Assembly: GCF_000067165.1 (NCBI RefSeq)
Contig: NC_010162.1
Location: forward strand, 6,827,001-6,891,000
Reading direction: 5' to 3'
Length of the DNA stretch: 64,000 nucleotides
DNA from: Sorangium cellulosum So ce56
GTDB taxonomy: Bacteria > Myxococcota_A > Polyangia > Polyangiales > Polyangiaceae
Shown in pieces: positions 1 through 8,363 of the stretch. The notes under the pieces were generated by a model. That model saw only the letters and a program-made list of their open reading frames with translations. It was not told the origin of the DNA and ran no database searches. The first letter of the stretch is position 1, and the number at the start of each line of letters is the position of its first letter. Position numbers and translations under genes: made by a program.

Positions 1-14
1 GTCACGGGGTCCAT
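1..14 (-). CDS. Start of a gene running off the left edge
   Basis: An ATG at 14-12 (minus) opens a frame reading M-D-P-V that leaves the window. It overlaps the 3' end of the sigma-factor gene, whose stop is at 4-2. This is the usual arrangement for a regulator or FecR-like partner of an ECF sigma factor. Four codons cannot identify it, so the partner role is inferred from position only. Confidence 0.35.
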
Positions 15-676
15 CGCGCGCCCTCCTCGATCCAGGCTGCGAGCACGGGGTCTCGCCGGGCAGCGCTCACGAAGCGCGCCTCGGCCCGGGCGATCCGCCG
101 CTTGATCGTCGCGAGCGACACGCCGCCGGCGGCCGCGGCCTCGGTGAGCTCCATCCCTTCGATGTAGCGCAGCGCGAAGGCCACGCGCTCGTCGAGCGGG
201 AAGGACTCGAGCAGCCGGTAGGTCCGATCATGGGCCTCCCGGAGCTCCGCGTCGGCGCCGCGCGCCGGGAGCTCGGGGAGGTCCTCCGGTGAGAGGAAGC
301 TCAGCCAGCTGCGGGCCTTGCGCTGGCGGATGCTCTTGCACGCCGTGTGGACGGCGACCGACCTCATCCACGACGTCAGCGCCGCCGCGTCGCTCACCTG
401 GTGGACGCTCGAGTAGGCCGACACGAAGGCGTCGTGCACGACGTCCGCGAAGGTCGTGTGCCGCTCGGTCCCGAGGATGCGGCGCGCGATGCGCTCGACG
501 AGGGCGCCGTAGCGCTCGAAGAGCATCGCCTTCGCCCAGGGGTCCCCGCGCTGGAGCCGCCGGAGGAGCTCGGCGTCGTCGCGCTCCACCGGCAGCGCGA
601 CGAGCTGCCCGCCGCTCGGCGCGGCGCCGGCGCGGCTCGCGGGGTGCGGCAGCGCCGAGCGAGATCCGCTAGGCAC
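2..676 (-). CDS. ECF-type RNA polymerase sigma factor
   Basis: A 224-aa sigma-70 family protein of extracytoplasmic-function size. Region 2 lies at roughly residues 50-115, with the core-binding stretch around RYGALVERIARRIL and a FADVVHDAFV segment. Region 4 lies at about 150-210, ending in a helix-turn-helix (LTEAAAAGGVSLATIKRRIA). The start is a GTG at 676-674, preceded five bases upstream by AGGAGG. The first 30 residues are low-complexity and not part of the fold. The next gene starts inside its last codons at the left edge, so a co-transcribed partner is likely. The divergent neighbour is the exopolysaccharide operon, but nothing in the sequence shows that this sigma factor controls it. 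Confidence 0.9.
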   Translation of the reverse strand: MPSGSRSALPHPASRAGAAPSGGQLVALPVERDDAELLRRLQRGDPWAKAMLFERYGALVERIARRILGTERHTTFADVVHDAFVSAYSSVHQVSDAAALTSWMRSVAVHTACKSIRQRKARSWLSFLSPEDLPELPARGADAELREAHDRTYRLLESFPLDERVAFALRYIEGMELTEAAAAGGVSLATIKRRIARAEARFVSAARRDPVLAAWIEEGARWTP

Positions 677-793
677 GGCGGCCTCCTCGACGGGACGCTG
701 CGAGGTCGCCGGGCCGAGGCGCGGCGCTGCGGGGCGGGGCGGCTTCGATGCGGGTGGGCACGGCTCTCCGTCAAGGGACCGGCAGGGGTCCGA

Positions 794-834
794 GACGGCT
801 CACGGATCGTCTCGGTTCGCTCCTGTGAGCCGTC
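794..834. promoter_or_regulatory. 10-bp inverted repeat upstream of the exopolysaccharide operon
   Basis: GACGGCTCAC (794-803) is repeated as its perfect reverse complement GTGAGCCGTC (825-834), 21 bases apart. A smaller nested palindrome, GAGACG/CGTCTC, lies between 792 and 813. The site sits between the divergent sigma gene and the ATG at 891. It could be an operator for a dimeric regulator or a hairpin in the operon's 5' leader. The sequence alone does not decide. Confidence 0.45.
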
Positions 835-890
835 CCGGGGCGGAGGCGGTCCCTTGGGGTCGACCGGGACGCGCCGTCCCCTCCCCTGCC

Positions 891-2045
891 ATGCACCTCG
901 CCGCCTTCGCTTCTTGCTTCGTCGCCGCCGCCGCCCTCGCGCGCGCCGCAGGCGCCGCGCCGCCCCAGCTCCCCGGAGAGTGGCGCCACATCGCCGAGGC
1001 GCAGGAGCGGCTCGCGGTCGCCGATCACGCGGCGGTCGAGGACCTCCTCGCGCGGATCCCCCCGGGGAGCGAGGCGGCGCGCGACGCCGGCATCCTGCGC
1101 GGCCAGCTCGACGCGGCGCTGGCCCCGCGCCTCGATCTCGAGACCCGCGCCCTCGCCGACACGCAGCCGCTCGACCTCTTGTCGCAGAGCGCCGGGCTGT
1201 CGTTCTGGCCGAACGCGAGCCTGCAGCTGCGGCTCCGCGCGCTCGGTCTGTGGTACCCGAGCGCCCCGGGCGCGACGGCGGAGACCCGCGGCCGCGCCAC
1301 GCCGGCCCACGCTGTGGGCGGGCTCGTGGGGCTCCTGTTCCGCCCGGCCCGGGCCGACCTCGACGTCAGCGCGACGGGGCTCGGGCGGGTCTGGGCGGAC
1401 GGCAGCGCGCAGGCGTCGGGGAGCGGCGAGATCGAGGGGCGGTGGCTCTCGCCGCTGCGGCTCCGCGCCTCGGCGCGCCGCGACGAGCTCCTCGACACCC
1501 ACGCGGCGATCCGGGAGCACGCCTTCGTCGCCGCGGCGGGCGGCGCGCTCGCCGTCGCCGACTGGAGCGGCTGGAGCGGAGAGCTCCGCGGCGAGGGGCG
1601 CTGGTACTCCGACGGCAACGACGGCGTGCTCGCCTGCGGCTGGGCCGTGGCGCCGGTCCTGCGCGGCGCGCTCGGCCTCAAGGCCGGGTGGGGGGCGGCC
1701 TGGGCCGACACCTCGCGCTCGCGCTGGTCCCTCGCGACGCGGACCTACGCGCCGTACTTCACGCCCCTCGGCCTGCGCCGCCACGGACCCATCGTCGTCG
1801 CGGCGCTCTCGCTCGGCAAGCTCCGCTTCGACGCGAGCGGCGACGTCGCCGTGCAGGCGAGCGAGCTCGATCCGACCGCGCTCGCCTGGGGCGTCACGTC
1901 GCGCGTCGACAGCGCTCACGTCGACCTCCGCGCGGGCGCCTCGCTCGACCTCGGCGGCGCCCGCGTGGGCGCCACCTACCACCACAACCAGAACCTCCAC
2001 TACCACGTCCATGACGCGGCGATTCGTCTCGAGCTCCCTCTTTGA
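891..2045 (+). CDS. Secreted outer-membrane beta-barrel protein, first gene of the exopolysaccharide operon
   Basis: About 384 aa from the ATG at 891. This start begins directly with a signal peptide (MHLAAFASCFVAAAALARAA). The GTG at 825 in the same frame lies inside an inverted repeat and would put 22 unlikely residues ahead of the signal. A short helical stretch (residues 25-80) is followed by alternating hydrophobic strands typical of a barrel, including a W-Y-S-D-G-N-D segment like those in PgaA/BcsC-type export porins. The last residue is Leu after ELPL. The 3' end overlaps the glycosyltransferase gene by 35 bp. An export-porin role for the polymer made by the next gene is inferred from context. 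I do not recognise a specific family. Confidence 0.7.
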   Translation: MHLAAFASCFVAAAALARAAGAAPPQLPGEWRHIAEAQERLAVADHAAVEDLLARIPPGSEAARDAGILRGQLDAALAPRLDLETRALADTQPLDLLSQSAGLSFWPNASLQLRLRALGLWYPSAPGATAETRGRATPAHAVGGLVGLLFRPARADLDVSATGLGRVWADGSAQASGSGEIEGRWLSPLRLRASARRDELLDTHAAIREHAFVAAAGGALAVADWSGWSGELRGEGRWYSDGNDGVLACGWAVAPVLRGALGLKAGWGAAWADTSRSRWSLATRTYAPYFTPLGLRRHGPIVVAALSLGKLRFDASGDVAVQASELDPTALAWGVTSRVDSAHVDLRAGASLDLGGARVGATYHHNQNLHYHVHDAAIRLELPL

Positions 2046-3654
2046 GCCGGAGCTCTTCCGGTGGTCGTCGGCCGCGCCCGTGCGGCTCGTCGATCGCGTC
2101 ATCGTCTGGGCGCTCGTGGCCTTCGGGCTCGTCGGCGTCGCCGGCTTCGCGAGCTTCTGGTTCCAGGAGCGCCACGTCGCCCACCTCGCGGCCTTCGTCG
2201 CGCTGTCGATCGCGGTCTGGTACGGCATCAGCCGCATCGTCCTCGCCTGGATCGGGTACCTCGCGGTGGACCGCGTCGAGCACCGCCCGGCGCCCCCGGG
2301 GCTCTCGGTCGCGGTCTTCACGACGGCCGCGCCGGGCGAGCCGCTCGCGATGTTCGAGGCGACCCTCGCGGCGCTCGCCCGCGTCCGCTACCCGCACCGC
2401 ACCTACCTCCTCGACGGCACGGCCGACCCGCGCTTCCGCGCCCTCGCCGAGCGGCACGGCGCGGTGTGGCTCGACTCGGACGGCGTCCCGGGCGCCAAGG
2501 CGGGCAAGATCAACGCGGCCCTCGCGCGGACCACGGAGGACTTCGTCCTGGTCCTCGACCCGGACCACCTGGCGTTCCCGGAGTTCCTCGACCGGGTCCT
2601 CGGGCACTTCGACGACCCGCGCGTGGGCTTCGTGCAGGTCTCGCAGGGCTACTACAACCAGGCCGACTCCCCGATCGCCCGCGGCGCGGCCGAGCAGACC
2701 TACGGGTTCTATGGGCCGATGCAGCTCGGGCTCCACGGGCTCGGCTGCGTGGTCGCCATCGGCGCCAACTGCACCTTTCGCCGCGCCGCGCTCGCGTCCG
2801 TCCGCGGGCACGCCGTGGGGCTCGCGGAGGACCTCATGACCTCCATCCGGCTGCACGCGGCCGGGTGGCGATCGGTCTACGTCCCGGAGATCGTGAGCCG
2901 CGGGCTCGTCCCCGACGACCTCGGCGGGTACTTCGCCCAGCAGCTCAAGTGGGCCACCGGCGCGGTCGACGCGCTCTTCTCCGAGGTCGTGCCGCGCTTC
3001 TTCCGTCTGAGCGCGCGCCAGCGGCTCTCGTACGTGGCCATCGGCACGTACTACCTCACCGGCCCCGCCACGCTGACGTACCTCGCGCTGCCGCTCCTCG
3101 CGCTCTGGGGCGACCTCTGGCCCATGCGCGTGGATCCGGCGGGGTTCGTCGCCGCGGGCGCCCCCGTCGCCGCGGCGGCGGTCGCGCTCCACGCCTACGG
3201 GCAGCGGTGGTTCTGCGACCGCGCCTCGGAGGGCGGCGTCCACTGGCGCGCCCTCCTCCTCAAGCTCGCCGCCTTTCCCGTCTACACGCTCGGGGTGGCC
3301 CTGGCGATCGCGAAGCGCCTCGTCCGCTACGTGCCCACGCCCAAGCGCGGGCTCGGCGGCCGGCTCCTGCCGCTCGCGTGGCCGCACCTGCTCGTCGTCG
3401 TGTCGTTCCTCGCCACGACGGCCGCGAGCCTCTGGCTCCGGGCCTCCGCGCGCGGGCTCGCCGAGCGCTGGAGCGACGCGGAGTCCTACTGGGCGGCGCT
3501 CGTCTTCGGCGCGCTCGGGGCCGCCTCGATGAGCGGCGCGATCGCCTGGGCCGCGCGCGCGCCGCGCCGCGCGCCGCGCGCCGACCCCTGGGAGCGGCTC
3601 CCCGCGTCCGGAGCCACGACCACGACGATCACCACGAGCACCACAGGAGGATGA
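2011..3654 (+). CDS. Membrane glycosyltransferase family 2 (processive, cellulose/PNAG synthase type)
   Basis: A 547-aa inner-membrane glycosyltransferase expected to polymerise a nucleotide sugar and push the chain across the membrane. Two N-terminal membrane segments (about 28-85) precede the GT-A domain. It carries the D-P-D metal motif at Asp183/Asp185, the catalytic acid in AEDLMTS (Asp274) and the QQLKW acceptor motif at 310-314, the (Q/R)xxRW variant of processive synthases. Four or more membrane segments follow (about 345-515). The C-terminal tail is a short Thr-rich stretch (TTTTITTSTT). It begins inside the barrel gene, and its TGA ends two bases before the GH26 start. The polymer cannot be named from sequence. 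Confidence 0.88.
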   Translation: MTRRFVSSSLFEPELFRWSSAAPVRLVDRVIVWALVAFGLVGVAGFASFWFQERHVAHLAAFVALSIAVWYGISRIVLAWIGYLAVDRVEHRPAPPGLSVAVFTTAAPGEPLAMFEATLAALARVRYPHRTYLLDGTADPRFRALAERHGAVWLDSDGVPGAKAGKINAALARTTEDFVLVLDPDHLAFPEFLDRVLGHFDDPRVGFVQVSQGYYNQADSPIARGAAEQTYGFYGPMQLGLHGLGCVVAIGANCTFRRAALASVRGHAVGLAEDLMTSIRLHAAGWRSVYVPEIVSRGLVPDDLGGYFAQQLKWATGAVDALFSEVVPRFFRLSARQRLSYVAIGTYYLTGPATLTYLALPLLALWGDLWPMRVDPAGFVAAGAPVAAAAVALHAYGQRWFCDRASEGGVHWRALLLKLAAFPVYTLGVALAIAKRLVRYVPTPKRGLGGRLLPLAWPHLLVVVSFLATTAASLWLRASARGLAERWSDAESYWAALVFGALGAASMSGAIAWAARAPRRAPRADPWERLPASGATTTTITTSTTGG

Positions 3655-3656
3655 CC

Positions 3657-4823
3657 ATGAAGCGCTCCCACCGCGCCGCGCTGGCCGCGGCCGCCACGAC
3701 CGGCGCCGCCCTCGCGGTGCTCTCCTCGACCTACGGGCGCACGCCCGCCGAGCTCTGGCTCTCGTCGCTCTTCGGCACGGCGAGCGCGGCGGTGGCCTCG
3801 GCGGAGCTCTCCTGGATCGCCGATCCCGAGCGCGACGCGCGGCTCGCCCGCGTGTCCGCGGAGCGCGCGCCGCGCGAGCTCTCGGAGCTCCGCGCCCCGG
3901 CGCGCCTCCTCTACGGCGCGCACGACGGGGGCCTGCCGGGCGACGTCGGCGGGTACCTCGCCCTCGAGGAGGCGGTGGGCCAGACGCTCCTCCTCACGCA
4001 GATCTACGCGGCCTGGGGAGACGGCGCGGAGCAGCGCTTCCCGAGCCGCGCCGCGCGGGCCATCTGGGCCGTGGGCTCGGTGCCGGTCATCACGTGGGAG
4101 CCCTGGCTCAGCGCGTTCAAGCGCCCGCGCCTCTCGCTCCGCCCGGCGGCGACGCCGGACCACGGTGGCCTCACCGACATCGCCGGCGGCGCGTACGACG
4201 CCTACATCGACGGCTGGGCGAAGGCGGCGGCGGAGCACGGCCACCCGATCCTCCTCCGCTTCGCGCACGAGATGAACGACGGCTACCGCTACCCCTGGGG
4301 GCCGGTGAACAACCCGGACCCGCGGGAGTTCATCCGCGCGTGGCGGCACGTCGTCGGGCGCTTCCGCGCCGCCGGGGCGGGGAACGTCCTCTGGGTCTGG
4401 GCGCCGAGCGTCTCGTACGAGAACTACTGGGAGTACTACCCGGGAAGCGAGTGGGTCGACTGGGTCGCGACGGGCGTCCTCAACTACGGGACCGCCGTCC
4501 GCTGGTCCAGGTGGTATTCGTTCCAGGAGCTCTTCGCGCGGCACTACGAGCGCCTCGCGCCGCTCGGCAAGCCGCTGATGATCGCCGAGCTCGGCACGCT
4601 CGCCGCCGGCGGGGACCGCGCGCGCTGGTACGAGGAGGCCCTGACGGGCTTCGCCGAGCGCCACCCCGCGGTGAAGGCGCTCTTGTTCTTCCACGTCGCG
4701 AGCGACGCGACCGTGACCCACGAGCCGCTCTCGTGGGCCTTCGCCGACGACCCCGCGGTCGCCGGCGCGGTGCGCCGCGCGCTCGCGGCGCAGGCCAACC
4801 ACGCACAGGAGGTTCAGCGATGA
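3657..4823 (+). CDS. Secreted glycoside hydrolase family 26-like protein
   Basis: A 388-aa protein with an N-terminal signal-like segment. Two ATGs, 3651 and 3657, are in frame. The AGGAGG at 3645-3650 abuts the first and is correctly spaced (6 nt) from the second, so 3657 is chosen. The fold matches clan GH-A family GH26 (beta-mannanases and related). The acid/base Glu205 lies in RFAHEMND and the nucleophile candidate Glu311 in MIAELGT. A hydrolase between a processive synthase and nucleotide-sugar genes fits trimming or release of the nascent polysaccharide, as in cellulose and alginate operons. That role is inferred. Its stop overlaps the rfbF start. Confidence 0.8.
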   Translation: MKRSHRAALAAAATTGAALAVLSSTYGRTPAELWLSSLFGTASAAVASAELSWIADPERDARLARVSAERAPRELSELRAPARLLYGAHDGGLPGDVGGYLALEEAVGQTLLLTQIYAAWGDGAEQRFPSRAARAIWAVGSVPVITWEPWLSAFKRPRLSLRPAATPDHGGLTDIAGGAYDAYIDGWAKAAAEHGHPILLRFAHEMNDGYRYPWGPVNNPDPREFIRAWRHVVGRFRAAGAGNVLWVWAPSVSYENYWEYYPGSEWVDWVATGVLNYGTAVRWSRWYSFQELFARHYERLAPLGKPLMIAELGTLAAGGDRARWYEEALTGFAERHPAVKALLFFHVASDATVTHEPLSWAFADDPAVAGAVRRALAAQANHAQEVQR

Positions 4824-5587
4824 AGACCGTGTTGCTCGCCGGCGGGCTCGGGACCCGCCTGAGTGAAGAGACCGTCGACCGGCCGAAGCCGATGGTCGAG
4901 ATCGGCGGCCAGCCCATCCTCTGGCACATCATGCAGCGGTACGCCGCGTACGGCTTCGACGACTTCGTCGTGGCCTGCGGCTACAAGGGCGACGTCATCA
5001 AGGACTGGTTCGCCGGGCTCCGGACGCGCCGCGCGGACTTCACCGTGAACCTGCGGAGCGGCGAGATCGACGCGCTCGGCGTCCACTGCCCGAGCTGGCG
5101 CGTGACGCTCATCGACACGGGGCTCTACACCCAGACGGGCGGGCGCATCCGCCGGCTGAGCCGCGTGCTCGGGCGGGAGCCGTTCATGGTCACCTACGGC
5201 GACGGGGTCGGGGACATCGATCTCGCGAAGCTCGTCGCCTTCCACCGCGCCCACGGCAAGCTCGCCACGATCACCGCGGTCCGCCCGCCGGCCCGGTTCG
5301 GCGTCCTCGATCTCCGGGGCAGCGAGGTCGCGGCGTTCGCCGAGAAGCCGCAGGCCGAGGCGGGTTGGATCAACGGCGGCTTCTTCGTCTTCGAGCCCGG
5401 CGCCCTCGAGTACCTCGACTGCGACGACGCGACGCCGCTCGAGCGCGAGCCGCTCGAGCGGCTCGCCGGCGACGGGCAGCTCATGGCCTACCAGCACGAG
5501 GGCTTCTGGCAGCCGATGGATACCCTGCGCGACAAGCGCCTCCTGGAGCGGCTCTGGGACGACGGGCGCGCGCCCTGGAGGGCCTGA
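4820..5587 (+). CDS. rfbF: Glucose-1-phosphate cytidylyltransferase
   Basis: 255 aa, normal family length. It makes CDP-glucose from CTP and glucose-1-phosphate, the first step to CDP-dideoxy and CDP-deoxy sugars. The N-terminus carries the nucleotidyltransferase signature LAGGLGTRLSEET followed by RPKPMVEIGG. The MVTYGDGVGD segment holds the metal-binding Asp, and the C-terminal GFWQPMDTLRDK is characteristic of the family. An AGGAGG at 4807-4812 precedes the ATG. It overlaps the GH26 gene (ATGA) and is followed two bases later by rfbG, so the two act as a unit. Confidence 0.95.
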   Translation: MKTVLLAGGLGTRLSEETVDRPKPMVEIGGQPILWHIMQRYAAYGFDDFVVACGYKGDVIKDWFAGLRTRRADFTVNLRSGEIDALGVHCPSWRVTLIDTGLYTQTGGRIRRLSRVLGREPFMVTYGDGVGDIDLAKLVAFHRAHGKLATITAVRPPARFGVLDLRGSEVAAFAEKPQAEAGWINGGFFVFEPGALEYLDCDDATPLEREPLERLAGDGQLMAYQHEGFWQPMDTLRDKRLLERLWDDGRAPWRA

Positions 5588-5589
5588 CG

Positions 5590-6657
5590 ATGAGCGAGCA
5601 CCTCGACTTCTACGCGGGCCGCCGCGTGTTCGTCACCGGGCACACGGGGTTCAAGGGCTCCTGGCTCACCGCCTGGCTGCGCCTGCTCGGCGCGCAGGTC
5701 ACCGGGTACTCGCTGCCGCCGGAGGGCGCGCCGAGCCTCTTCGCCGACGCGCGGATCGACGACGGGATCACCTCGATCCTCGGCGACGTCTGCGACGCGG
5801 ATCACCTCGCGCGGGCGATGGGCGAGGCCGAGCCCGAGATCGTGCTCCACCTCGCGGCGCAGGCGCTCGTCCGGAGGTCGTACGCGCGGCCGCTGGAGAC
5901 CTTCTCGACGAACGTCCTCGGGACGGCGCACGTGCTCGAGGCGGCGCGGCGCCTCCCGTCGGTGCGGGTCGTCCTCGTGGTGACGACGGACAAGTGTTAC
6001 GAGAACCACGAGTGGGTCTGGGGCTATCGCGAGACCGACCCCCTCGGCGGCCACGACACGTACAGCGCGAGCAAGGCCTGCGCCGAGCTCGTCGCGGCGG
6101 CGTACCGGCAGTCGTTCTACGGGCGGGAGGTGGCGCTCGCGACCGCCCGCGCCGGCAACGTCATCGGCGGGGGAGACTGGGCCGAGGACCGCATCGTACC
6201 GGACATCGTCCGCGGCGTCGCCGCGGGCAAGGCCGTGCGCATCCGGCACCCGCGCGCCGTGCGCCCCTGGCAGCACGTCCTCGATCCGCTCTCGGGGTAC
6301 CTCCTGCTCGCGCGCCGCCTCTGGGACGATCCGCTGCGATACAGCGGCGCCTGGAACTTCGGGCCGGACGACGCCGAGCCGCGGACGGTGCGCGTCCTCG
6401 CGGAGGCGATCGTCCGCGAGCTCGGGCGGGGCTCGCTGGAGCTGGCCGAGCCCTCGGACGGCGAGCGGCTCCACGAGGCCGGCACGCTGCGGCTCGACTG
6501 CAGCAAGGCGCGGTCCCGGCTCGGCTGGCGCCCGCTGCTCGACACCGATCGCGCCATCCAGCTCACGAGCGCGTGGTACGCGCGGTACCTCGACGATCGC
6601 GGGCGCGCGCGGCCGCTCGTCGAGGAGCAGCTCCGGCTCGCCACGGGGCTCGCGTGA
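5590..6657 (+). CDS. rfbG: CDP-glucose 4,6-dehydratase
   Basis: 355 aa. It converts CDP-glucose to CDP-4-keto-6-deoxyglucose with bound NAD. It has the Rossmann motif VTGHTGFKGSW near residue 15, the VVTTDKCYEN segment, and the catalytic Tyr158/Lys162 in YSASK. RAGNVIGGGDWAEDRIVPD is diagnostic of the CDP- rather than dTDP-glucose dehydratases. It sits directly after rfbF, and its TGA overlaps the GTG of the following reductase gene. Confidence 0.95.
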   Translation: MSEHLDFYAGRRVFVTGHTGFKGSWLTAWLRLLGAQVTGYSLPPEGAPSLFADARIDDGITSILGDVCDADHLARAMGEAEPEIVLHLAAQALVRRSYARPLETFSTNVLGTAHVLEAARRLPSVRVVLVVTTDKCYENHEWVWGYRETDPLGGHDTYSASKACAELVAAAYRQSFYGREVALATARAGNVIGGGDWAEDRIVPDIVRGVAAGKAVRIRHPRAVRPWQHVLDPLSGYLLLARRLWDDPLRYSGAWNFGPDDAEPRTVRVLAEAIVRELGRGSLELAEPSDGERLHEAGTLRLDCSKARSRLGWRPLLDTDRAIQLTSAWYARYLDDRGRARPLVEEQLRLATGLA

Positions 6658-7592
6658 GGCTCGGCAAGGCGCTGGTCACGGGCGCGACCGGGTTCATCGG
6701 CGCGGCGCTCGTCCGGCGGCTCCTCGCCGGCGGGAGCGACGTCGTCGCGACCGCGCCGGCGCGATCGGCGGGGTGGGCGCGCCTCTCGCGCCTCTCGCCG
6801 CGCCAGCGGCTCCGGCGGCTCCCGCTCGATCGGCTGACGCGGGACGCGCTCCTCGAAGCGGTCGGCGACGAGCCGCCGGGCGCGGTCTTCCACCTGGCGT
6901 CGGCCGGGGTGAACCCGGGAGAGCGCGCGCCGGGCGTGCTCCTCGAGGGCAACGTCGCGGCCCTCGTCGCGACGCTGGAGGCCGCCGCCCGCTGGGGCGG
7001 GGCGCGGGTCGTCTTCACGGGATCGTGCTCGGAGTACAGCGCGGTCGTCGAGGGGCAGCTCGTCGACGAGGGCGCGCCGCGCGCCCCCTCGGACCTCTAC
7101 GGCGCCGCCAAGGCAGCCGCCCACGACTACGGGCGCGCCGTGGCACAGGCCCTGTCGGTGCCGCTCGTGACGCTCCGCCTCTTCGGCGTCTACGGCCCTG
7201 GCGAGGCGCCCCATCGCCTCATCCCGCACCTCGGGGCGCGGCTCCGCGCGCGGGAGCGCGTCGACCTCACCGCCGGCACGCAGCGCCGTGATCTCACCTT
7301 CGTGGAGGACGTCGTGGAGGCGCTGCTGCTCGGCGCGACGACCGCGGGGATCGAGCCCGGCGCGGCCTACAACGTCTGCTCGGGGCGCCCCACGAGCGTG
7401 CGCGAGGTCTGCCTCGAGGTCGCGCGGCAGCTCGGCGCGCCGGAGTCGCTCCTCGATTTCGGCGCCCGTCCGCCGCGCGCCGGCGAGCCCCCGTGGCTGG
7501 TCGGCGATCCCCGCCGCTTCCAGGCCGCCACGAGCTGGAGCCCCCGCACGCCGCTCTCCCCGGGCGTCGCCGCCTCGCTCGCCCTCGCGTGA
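6654..7592 (+). CDS. NAD(P)-dependent sugar epimerase/reductase (SDR), last gene of the CDP-sugar operon
   Basis: 312 aa starting at the GTG overlapping the rfbG stop (GTGA). An extended SDR with VTGATGFIGAALVRRLL at the N-terminus and Tyr149/Lys153 in YGAAK. The LRLFGVYGPGE and RRDLTFVEDV segments are typical of nucleotide-sugar epimerases and 4-reductases. Following rfbF and rfbG, the likely substrate is CDP-4-keto-6-deoxyglucose, reduced or epimerised to a CDP-6-deoxyhexose. No RfbH-type 3-dehydrase is present here, so a 3,6-dideoxy sugar would need a gene elsewhere. Which stereoisomer is made cannot be told from sequence. Confidence 0.85.
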   Translation: MRLGKALVTGATGFIGAALVRRLLAGGSDVVATAPARSAGWARLSRLSPRQRLRRLPLDRLTRDALLEAVGDEPPGAVFHLASAGVNPGERAPGVLLEGNVAALVATLEAAARWGGARVVFTGSCSEYSAVVEGQLVDEGAPRAPSDLYGAAKAAAHDYGRAVAQALSVPLVTLRLFGVYGPGEAPHRLIPHLGARLRARERVDLTAGTQRRDLTFVEDVVEALLLGATTAGIEPGAAYNVCSGRPTSVREVCLEVARQLGAPESLLDFGARPPRAGEPPWLVGDPRRFQAATSWSPRTPLSPGVAASLALA

Positions 7593-8363
7593 CCCCCCGG
7601 CCGCGCGCCGAACCACGGCGCGTCGCCATCGCATCGGACGGGCGAGCCGCCATGACCAGCAAGGCGTCAAGAGACCAGGTGCATGCGACTCGCCGCGGCG
7701 GCGGTCGCAGCCGAGGATTCACCTGGACGGCCAGAGCGACGGCATCCCCGCGCACACGCCTGCGCGAGCCCATCGATTCTCCGAGGACAGCGCTTTTGTA
7801 CGCGCAGACGAGACAAGGCAGATCCCGCGCGGGGAGGGCCTGCCAGAGCGCCGATCCCTCGTTCGTGTCGTCGTAAACCTGGCTCCGCTCGTCGAGCTCG
7901 GCCTATCCCCACCGTCCCGCGAGCGTTCACTCATCCACTCGGAGAAACCCGCGCTTGGCTGGGCGTGCCTCCTCCGCTGGGAATGCTCGTCGCGGTCCAT
8001 CACGCGGTGGAGGCCTCAACAGCTCGTCCCAGCAGCGCCAGGGAGCCGCATGCCACCTGACTGCCAACGCCCGTGGCATCGATCCCCAGAGCACGTCATT
8101 GAAGGGAATTTCGTGGCCGAAACAAACTTGCGCCAGCACAAAAACACAAAAAAGTTAGTGCCCTGCCGTCCCTGACAATGCATTCTATGTGTGAGCGCTG
8201 CCCGACGTAATCGCCCCGGGATGAGGTGAGCTTTCAACCGTCGTCGATGCTCGCGCCAGATGGGGGTAGGAAGCGTCGATCAGCGCGCAGGACGTCAAGA
8301 TGTCGCTCGCTCTGGAGCTTGAGTCCATCCGAGGCGCCGCCCCTCTGAAGCAGTAAGGAGAAC
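7593..8363. other. Intergenic region before the galactose-oxidase gene
   Basis: 771 bp. Open frames here have random-looking composition and I recognise no gene. It contains an A-rich patch at about 8125-8155 unlike the surrounding DNA, and a good ribosome-binding site (AGGAGA, about 8355) for the gene at 8364. A promoter for that gene is expected between 8160 and 8350, but no convincing -35/-10 pair stands out. Confidence 0.5.

Noticed and set aside
347..2014. A 555-codon open frame on the plus strand
   Set aside because: Composition is almost all Arg/Ala/Pro/Gly. It crosses a sigma gene on one strand and a secreted protein on the other, and has no protein features.
7927..8139. A 70-codon minus-strand frame in the gap before the galactose oxidase
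   Set aside because: No ribosome-binding site, random-looking composition, and no partner gene.
8160..8360. Possible riboswitch before the galactose-oxidase gene
   Set aside because: I looked for known cores (GEMM, cobalamin, SAM types) and found no convincing conserved block.
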